Assembly: GCA_003164305.1 (NCBI GenBank)
Contig: PLSZ01000055.1
Location: forward strand, 155 to 9,085
Direction: 5' to 3'
Source: Acetobacteraceae bacterium
Lineage (GTDB): Bacteria > Pseudomonadota > Alphaproteobacteria > Acetobacterales > Acetobacteraceae
DNA: 8,931 bases
Positions 4,819 through 8,931 of the stretch are shown here, piece after piece (positions within the stretch are counted from its first letter, which is position 1; every line of letters begins with the position of its first letter). The translations under genes and the position numbers were made by a program. The notes under the pieces are model-generated. The model was not told where the DNA came from. It saw only the letters and a program-made list of their open reading frames with translations, and searched no databases.

Positions 4819-6024
4819 ATGGACATGAAAGTTGACGCGCCGCCCGTGGAACAACAGGCCTCGGACGGCACGCAAGAGACGTCGAACGTCGCGCCGGTCC
4901 AACCGGCACCTCCCGCCCAGAAGGCGCTGCCCGCCGAGGCGGCTCCGCCTGGGCCGCCGCCTCCACCCGCGCGGACCGGTTGGTCCGGGAAGAAAAAAGC
5001 ATTGGTCGCGGGCCTCGTCATTTTGGCGGTTCTCGCGATTGGCTACGGACTGGCGCGGTATTGGGAGCAGCCGAAAACCGACCCGAACCGATTGATGCTT
5101 TATGGCAATGTCGATCTGCGTCAGGTCGAACTCGCCTTCAACAACAGCGAGCGGGTCGCTGAGGTGCTGGTTCAGGAAGGTGACCGGGTTACCCGCGGAC
5201 AGGTTCTGGCCCACCTGGACATCAGCCGGCTGAAAACGCAGGCGGCGACCGCCGAAGCGATGATGCAGGGTCAGCAGGCGATGGTGCGAAAGCTGCATGC
5301 CGGCAGCCGTCCTGAGGAAGTCGCTCAGGCCCAGGCCAATGTGGTTTCGGCGAAAGCGGACCTGGTCAACGCCGATCAAACCTGGCGGCGGTTGTCGTCC
5401 CTGGGGGGTCTGACAGCGGGACGGGCCATCAGCCAGCAAGACCTCGACGGTGCCAAAGCCGCCCTGGGCGTGGCGCGGGCGCGGGTCACGGTGGCGGAAA
5501 AATCCCTCGATCTTGCCGTGATCGGCCCAAGGCAGGAGGATATTGCCCAAGGCGAGGCGCAACTGCGCGCCGATCAGTCCCAACTTGACCTGCTGCACCT
5601 GAAACTGACCGATGCGGACCTGATTTCCCCGACCGATGCCGAGGTGCGTTCCAGGCTTTTGGAGCCTGGCGAGATGGCGTCCCCGCAACGGCCGATTTTC
5701 AATCTGGCCATCACCGATCCAAAATGGATAAGGGCCTATGTCTCCGAGACCGATCTGGGGCGGGTTCACCCGGGGACGAAAGTCTCCATCAGCGCGGACG
5801 GTTTTCCCGGCCGAACCTTCTCGGGCTGGATCGGTTTCATTTCCCCTGTTGCTGAATTCACGCCCAAAGCGGTTCAGACCGTGGAGCTGCGTTCCAGCCT
5901 GGTTTATGAAATTCGCGTTTTCGTGCGGGACCCCCGGGACGACATGCGTCTGGGCATGCCGGCGACCGTATCACTCGAATTAGAGCCGGCGGACGCCCAG
6001 GGTGAGCCCCAGGCCAAGCCATAG
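4819..6024 (+). CDS. ybhG: YbhG-type HlyD-family membrane fusion protein of an ABC exporter
   Basis: This 401-residue periplasmic adaptor would link an inner-membrane ABC transporter to an outer-membrane channel. It has a cytosolic proline/alanine-rich N-terminus (1-59), one membrane helix (about 61-79), then a barrel-sandwich half-motif (NVDLRQVELAF, 97-107; VQEGDRVTRGQVLAHLD, 118-134). A long alpha-helical hairpin follows (about 138-262), with the lipoyl return strand near DLISPTDAEV (267-276) and a beta-barrel. ISPVAEFTPKAVQTVELRSSLVYEIRVFV (341-369) closely resembles E. coli YbhG as I recall it, which gives the subfamily. It is about 70 residues longer than E. coli YbhG, mainly at the N-terminus. 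The start at 4819 has GAGG at 4802-4805, a rather long 13-nt gap; ATG 4825 is an alternative. The outer-membrane gene follows after 2 nt. Confidence 0.92.
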   Translation: MDMKVDAPPVEQQASDGTQETSNVAPVQPAPPAQKALPAEAAPPGPPPPPARTGWSGKKKALVAGLVILAVLAIGYGLARYWEQPKTDPNRLMLYGNVDLRQVELAFNNSERVAEVLVQEGDRVTRGQVLAHLDISRLKTQAATAEAMMQGQQAMVRKLHAGSRPEEVAQAQANVVSAKADLVNADQTWRRLSSLGGLTAGRAISQQDLDGAKAALGVARARVTVAEKSLDLAVIGPRQEDIAQGEAQLRADQSQLDLLHLKLTDADLISPTDAEVRSRLLEPGEMASPQRPIFNLAITDPKWIRAYVSETDLGRVHPGTKVSISADGFPGRTFSGWIGFISPVAEFTPKAVQTVELRSSLVYEIRVFVRDPRDDMRLGMPATVSLELEPADAQGEPQAKP

Positions 6025-6026
6025 CA

Positions 6027-7484
6027 ATGTGGACGAAACTCATCACAGGGATGGCGGTGGTGGCCGTGGCCGGCTGCACCGTCGGCCCGAACTATCAGCA
6101 GTCCGCCGGCCGCGCTCCGGCCGCCTGGAGTTCGCCGGTGCCCAACGGGCTGACGGACAGCGCGGCGGAGACTTCGTCCTGGTGGACCTCGTTCAACGAT
6201 GCTGAACTGAATTCTCTCATTCAACGGGCGGTAAAAACGAATTTGGATTTACGTGTATCCGAAGCCCGGCTGCGCCAGGCGCGGGCGGTGCGCGGCATGA
6301 GTGTGGCGGATTTCGCACCCACGATCGATGCCACCGGTTCATACGCCAGACAGTTACAGAGCAGCAACCAGCCGCTTATTGGAGCTCTGCCGCTCCCGGC
6401 GAATTTTCCGTTCGAGTACAACGTCTACAATGCCGGGTTCGACGCGTCCTGGGAAATCGACCTGTTCGGCGGCAAGCGTCGCGCGCTGGAAGCGGCCACA
6501 GCGGAATGGCAAGGCGCGATCGAGGCACGCAACGATGTGATGCTGACCCTGCTGGCCGAGGTGGCGCGGAATTACGTCGAATTGCGCGGCGGTCAGCGCC
6601 GTTTGGAGATCGCGGTGCGCGACCGAAAGCTCCAGGAGGAAGCGGTGGAGCTGACCCGCGCGCGCTTTCAAGGTGGGGTCGCGAACGAACTCGACCTCAC
6701 GCGGGCGGTTGCCTTGCTGGCCAGTACGCAGGCGGCGATTCCCCCGCTTGAGACCGCCGTGCGGAAATCCATGTATGCGATAGCGGTCCTGCTCGGTCAG
6801 CAACCGGGCGAACTGGTGGCCGAGCTTTCGCCGGTTTCCCCGGTGCCACCGGTGCCGCCGGAAATTCCGATCGGGCTGCCCTCCGATCTGCTCCGTCGCC
6901 GCCCGGACGTGCGGCAGGCCGAGCGGCAACTGGTGGCCGAGACGGCCCGCATCGGTGTCGCGGAAGCGGAATGGTTCCCCAAACTTTCGCTCACCGGAGA
7001 CGTTGGAGCGGAAACCGTCAGCGCCAGCAAGTGGTTCGTACCCGGCAGCTTGTTCTGGTCGGTCGGTCCGAGCGTGCAATGGCGAATTCTCGATTTCGGC
7101 CGGGTCCGCGCGGAAGTGCGGGCGCAAACCGCGATGCAGGAGGCGGCTCTGGCGACCTACGAGAAAGTCACGCTGACCTCGTTGCAAGAAGCGGAGAACG
7201 CCGTCGTGGCCTACGCCCGGGAGCAGAACCGCCACACCGCGCTGGTTGTCGTGGTCGAGCAAAACCGGCGCTCTCTGGCGATGGCCGACGCGCTGTACAG
7301 CAAAGGGCGCGTCAATTTTCTCGACGTGCTCGACGCGCGGCGGTCGCTCTATCAATCCGACGATCAACTGGCGGTGAGCGATCAGGCGATCTCGGTCGAT
7401 CTCGTCGCTCTCTACAAGGCGTTGGGCGGCGGTTGGGAGACGATGATATCGGAACGGGTGACGAAGCAGGTGTCGTCGCCGTGA
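6027..7484 (+). CDS. Outer-membrane efflux lipoprotein, NodT/OprM (TolC-like) family
   Basis: This 485-residue protein would form the trimeric outer-membrane duct of the exporter. The N-terminus is a short lipoprotein signal with lipobox VAGC and acylated Cys17, followed by the family-typical CTVGPNY. Further hallmarks are WWTSFND (52-58), FDASWEIDLFGGKRRALEAA (138-157), GLPSDLLRRRPDVRQAERQL (283-302), FPKLSLTG (317-324), ILDFGRVRAEV (354-364) and the terminal LYKALGGGW (462-470). Length is normal, and both internal structural repeats of the OEP fold are present. It starts 2 nt after the fusion-protein stop, with no strong SD of its own, so translation is probably coupled. Its 3' end overlaps the ATPase start. 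The family also serves RND pumps, but here the partners are ABC-type. Confidence 0.93.
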   Translation: MWTKLITGMAVVAVAGCTVGPNYQQSAGRAPAAWSSPVPNGLTDSAAETSSWWTSFNDAELNSLIQRAVKTNLDLRVSEARLRQARAVRGMSVADFAPTIDATGSYARQLQSSNQPLIGALPLPANFPFEYNVYNAGFDASWEIDLFGGKRRALEAATAEWQGAIEARNDVMLTLLAEVARNYVELRGGQRRLEIAVRDRKLQEEAVELTRARFQGGVANELDLTRAVALLASTQAAIPPLETAVRKSMYAIAVLLGQQPGELVAELSPVSPVPPVPPEIPIGLPSDLLRRRPDVRQAERQLVAETARIGVAEAEWFPKLSLTGDVGAETVSASKWFVPGSLFWSVGPSVQWRILDFGRVRAEVRAQTAMQEAALATYEKVTLTSLQEAENAVVAYAREQNRHTALVVVVEQNRRSLAMADALYSKGRVNFLDVLDARRSLYQSDDQLAVSDQAISVDLVALYKALGGGWETMISERVTKQVSSP

Positions 7485-8931
7485 CCGCGCCAGCGGAGTC
7501 TCCCGCGTTGCAACTGAAGGGCGTTCGCAAATCGTTTCGCCGTGAGACCGGTGAAACGGTGCGCGCGCTCGACAACATTTCGTTCTCTGTCGGCAAGGGA
7601 GGCCTCGCCGCGTTGGCCGGGCCGGACGGCGCCGGCAAGACAACGCTGCTACGCCTGCTTGCCGGGTTGATGAAGGCCGATGGCGGCATTGTCAGCGTGC
7701 TGGGGATCGACGCCGCCAGGGACCCGCAAGCGATCCAGTCGCGCATTTCGTACATGCCGCAACAGTTCGGGCTCTATGACGATCTGACGGTCCAGGAAAA
7801 TCTGAATCTCTATGCCGACTTGCACGGGATCACCGCCGAGGACAAGCGGACTCAGTATCCCCGCCTGATGGAAATGACCGGCCTGGATCCATTCAAAGCG
7901 CGGCTTGCCGGACAGCTTTCCGGCGGCATGAAACAAAAGCTCGGCCTGGCCTGCACGCTCGTCCGCTCCCCCGAATTGCTGCTGTTGGACGAGCCGACCG
8001 TCGGGGTCGATCCGCTGTCGCGCCGCGAACTGTGGGAGATCATCCATAAGCTGATCAAAGAGGGTATGACGGTCCTGCTCAGCACCAGTTATCTTGACGA
8101 GGCGGCGGCCTGCGAACGCGTGCTGGTGCTCAATGAGGGAAAAACTCTGGCGGAAGGGCCTCCGGAAGAGGTCTCCCGGCTGGCACACGGCCGCGCCTTT
8201 CTCGCGCAGCCTCCGGACGGAACGAAACCGCGGGATTTCCAGGCCCGGTTGCTGAACGAAGCCACGATCATCGACGCGGTGCCGGAAAGCGGCCAGGTAC
8301 GGCTGGTCACTCAATCCGCTGGATCCGAGCCGGGGACGGTCGCCGGCGTGGCGATCAAACCGACGCCGGAACGGTTCGAAGATGGGTTTATGATACTGCT
8401 GCGACAGGCTTCCGGTGCAAAGCAAACCGGCGCGACGACGCGCCAGCCGGAAGAATCGGCGGTTGCCGGGGCCCACGGTGACATCGTGGTGGAGGTGCGG
8501 GACCTGTGCCGGCGCTTCGGCAAATTTCTGGCGGTCGATCATGTGAGTTTCAGCGTCAAACGCGGCGAAATCTTTGGTCTGCTCGGCCCGAACGGAGCCG
8601 GCAAAACCACCACGTTTCGCATGCTCTGTGGGCTATTGCCGGCATCGGAGGGCACTTTGAAGATCGCGGCGACCGATGTGCGTCAGCATAGTGCCTCGGC
8701 CCGCCAACATTTAGGTTACGTGGCGCAAAAATTCTCGCTTTATGGACAACTGACCGTTGGCGAGAATCTGGATTTCTTCGCGCGTGCCTACGGACTTGGC
8801 GGCGACAAAAAGCGCGAGCGGATCGCCTGGGCTTTGAGCGAGTTCAAACTCGAACCCTTCGTCCAACTGCCGAGCGCGCAACTGCCGGGTGGGTTCAAGC
8901 AACGTCTGGCGATGGCCGCCGCCCTGCTGCA
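7481..8931 (+). CDS. ybhF: YbhF-type double ATPase of an ABC exporter (3' end cut by window edge)
   Basis: 483 codons are present of an expected 580 or so. Two nucleotide-binding domains lie in one chain. NBD1 has Walker A GPDGAGKTT (47-55), Q-loop Q94, signature LSGGMKQ (146-152), Walker B LLLLDE (166-171, catalytic E171) and Ser203 where an H-switch histidine is usual. A linker (about 215-345) includes TPERFEDGF. NBD2 has Walker A GPNGAGKTT (369-377), Q416 and signature LPGGFKQ (468-474); its Walker B lies beyond the edge. The pattern matches E. coli YbhF, including YGPQ-like YMPQ and STSYLDEA in NBD1. It would power export with YbhS/YbhR-type permeases, expected next. The start is GTG at 7481 in a 4-nt GTGA overlap with the previous stop; no in-frame start lies just upstream, and AGG (7468-7470) may serve as SD. 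Confidence 0.93.
   Translation, partial: MTAPAESPALQLKGVRKSFRRETGETVRALDNISFSVGKGGLAALAGPDGAGKTTLLRLLAGLMKADGGIVSVLGIDAARDPQAIQSRISYMPQQFGLYDDLTVQENLNLYADLHGITAEDKRTQYPRLMEMTGLDPFKARLAGQLSGGMKQKLGLACTLVRSPELLLLDEPTVGVDPLSRRELWEIIHKLIKEGMTVLLSTSYLDEAAACERVLVLNEGKTLAEGPPEEVSRLAHGRAFLAQPPDGTKPRDFQARLLNEATIIDAVPESGQVRLVTQSAGSEPGTVAGVAIKPTPERFEDGFMILLRQASGAKQTGATTRQPEESAVAGAHGDIVVEVRDLCRRFGKFLAVDHVSFSVKRGEIFGLLGPNGAGKTTTFRMLCGLLPASEGTLKIAATDVRQHSASARQHLGYVAQKFSLYGQLTVGENLDFFARAYGLGGDKKRERIAWALSEFKLEPFVQLPSAQLPGGFKQRLAMAAALL

Noticed and set aside
4375..5769. Minus-strand open frame (464 codons) crossing the intergenic region
   Set aside because: It overlaps the 3' side of its neighbour's start and runs antisense to most of the fusion-protein gene. 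The part within the intergenic region resembles no family I know.
6354..8542. Two long minus-strand open frames opposite the channel and ATPase genes
   Set aside because: They are rich in Arg, Gly and His, lack domain motifs and mirror well-supported plus-strand genes.
1..8931. CRISPR array, insertion sequence, toxin-antitoxin or defence system
   Set aside because: No regularly spaced repeats, transposase motifs, paired small toxin/antitoxin frames or defence-family domains were found. The apparent genes belong to signalling, amidohydrolase and efflux families.

Overview
The window reads as chromosomal DNA of a high-GC (by eye about two thirds G+C) alphaproteobacterium, probably from the Rhodospirillales/Acetobacteraceae side. 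The basis is a CtrA-type TTAA-N7-TTAG box, a DUF2336 gene, a NodT-family outer-membrane factor and the codon bias. The genus cannot be named from this sequence.

Layout. (1) Positions 1-26 are the 5' part of a tRNA on the minus strand that runs off the left edge; a plausible promoter lies behind it. (2) Reading the other way, 245-2837 is a two-gene c-di-GMP signalling unit: a soluble PAS-GAF-GGDEF diguanylate cyclase with intact catalytic and inhibitory sites, overlapping by 14 nt a DUF2336 protein with repeat-like N-terminal helices. A CtrA-like box overlaps the -35 position of its promoter, which suggests cell-cycle or motility control. (3) Positions 2948-4396, minus strand, encode a dihydropyrimidinase/hydantoinase-family amidohydrolase that converges on the DUF2336 gene. 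(4) Positions 4397-4818 are a 422-bp non-coding stretch between the divergent hydantoinase and exporter genes. Its right half holds a long hairpin (4690-4733), a near-palindrome (4742-4755), a second inverted repeat (4756-4784) and two tiny ORFs that overlap the hairpins. (5) Positions 4819-8931 are a tight operon for a tripartite ABC exporter: a YbhG-type membrane fusion protein, an outer-membrane lipoprotein channel 2 nt downstream, and a YbhF-type double ATPase starting in a GTGA overlap and cut by the right edge. YbhS/YbhR-type permeases would be expected just beyond.

How the genes work together. In the exporter, YbhF would hydrolyse ATP at the inner membrane, the YbhG-type protein would bridge the periplasm, and the NodT-type protein would form the outer-membrane duct. 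Unlike the E. coli ybh operon, which has no channel gene of its own and would have to borrow TolC, this operon carries a dedicated channel. No regulator gene for it is visible, so the structured leader at 4670-4818 is the most interesting unexplained part of the window. No CRISPR array, insertion sequence, phage gene or defence system was seen, and the protein-coding genes belong to known families.
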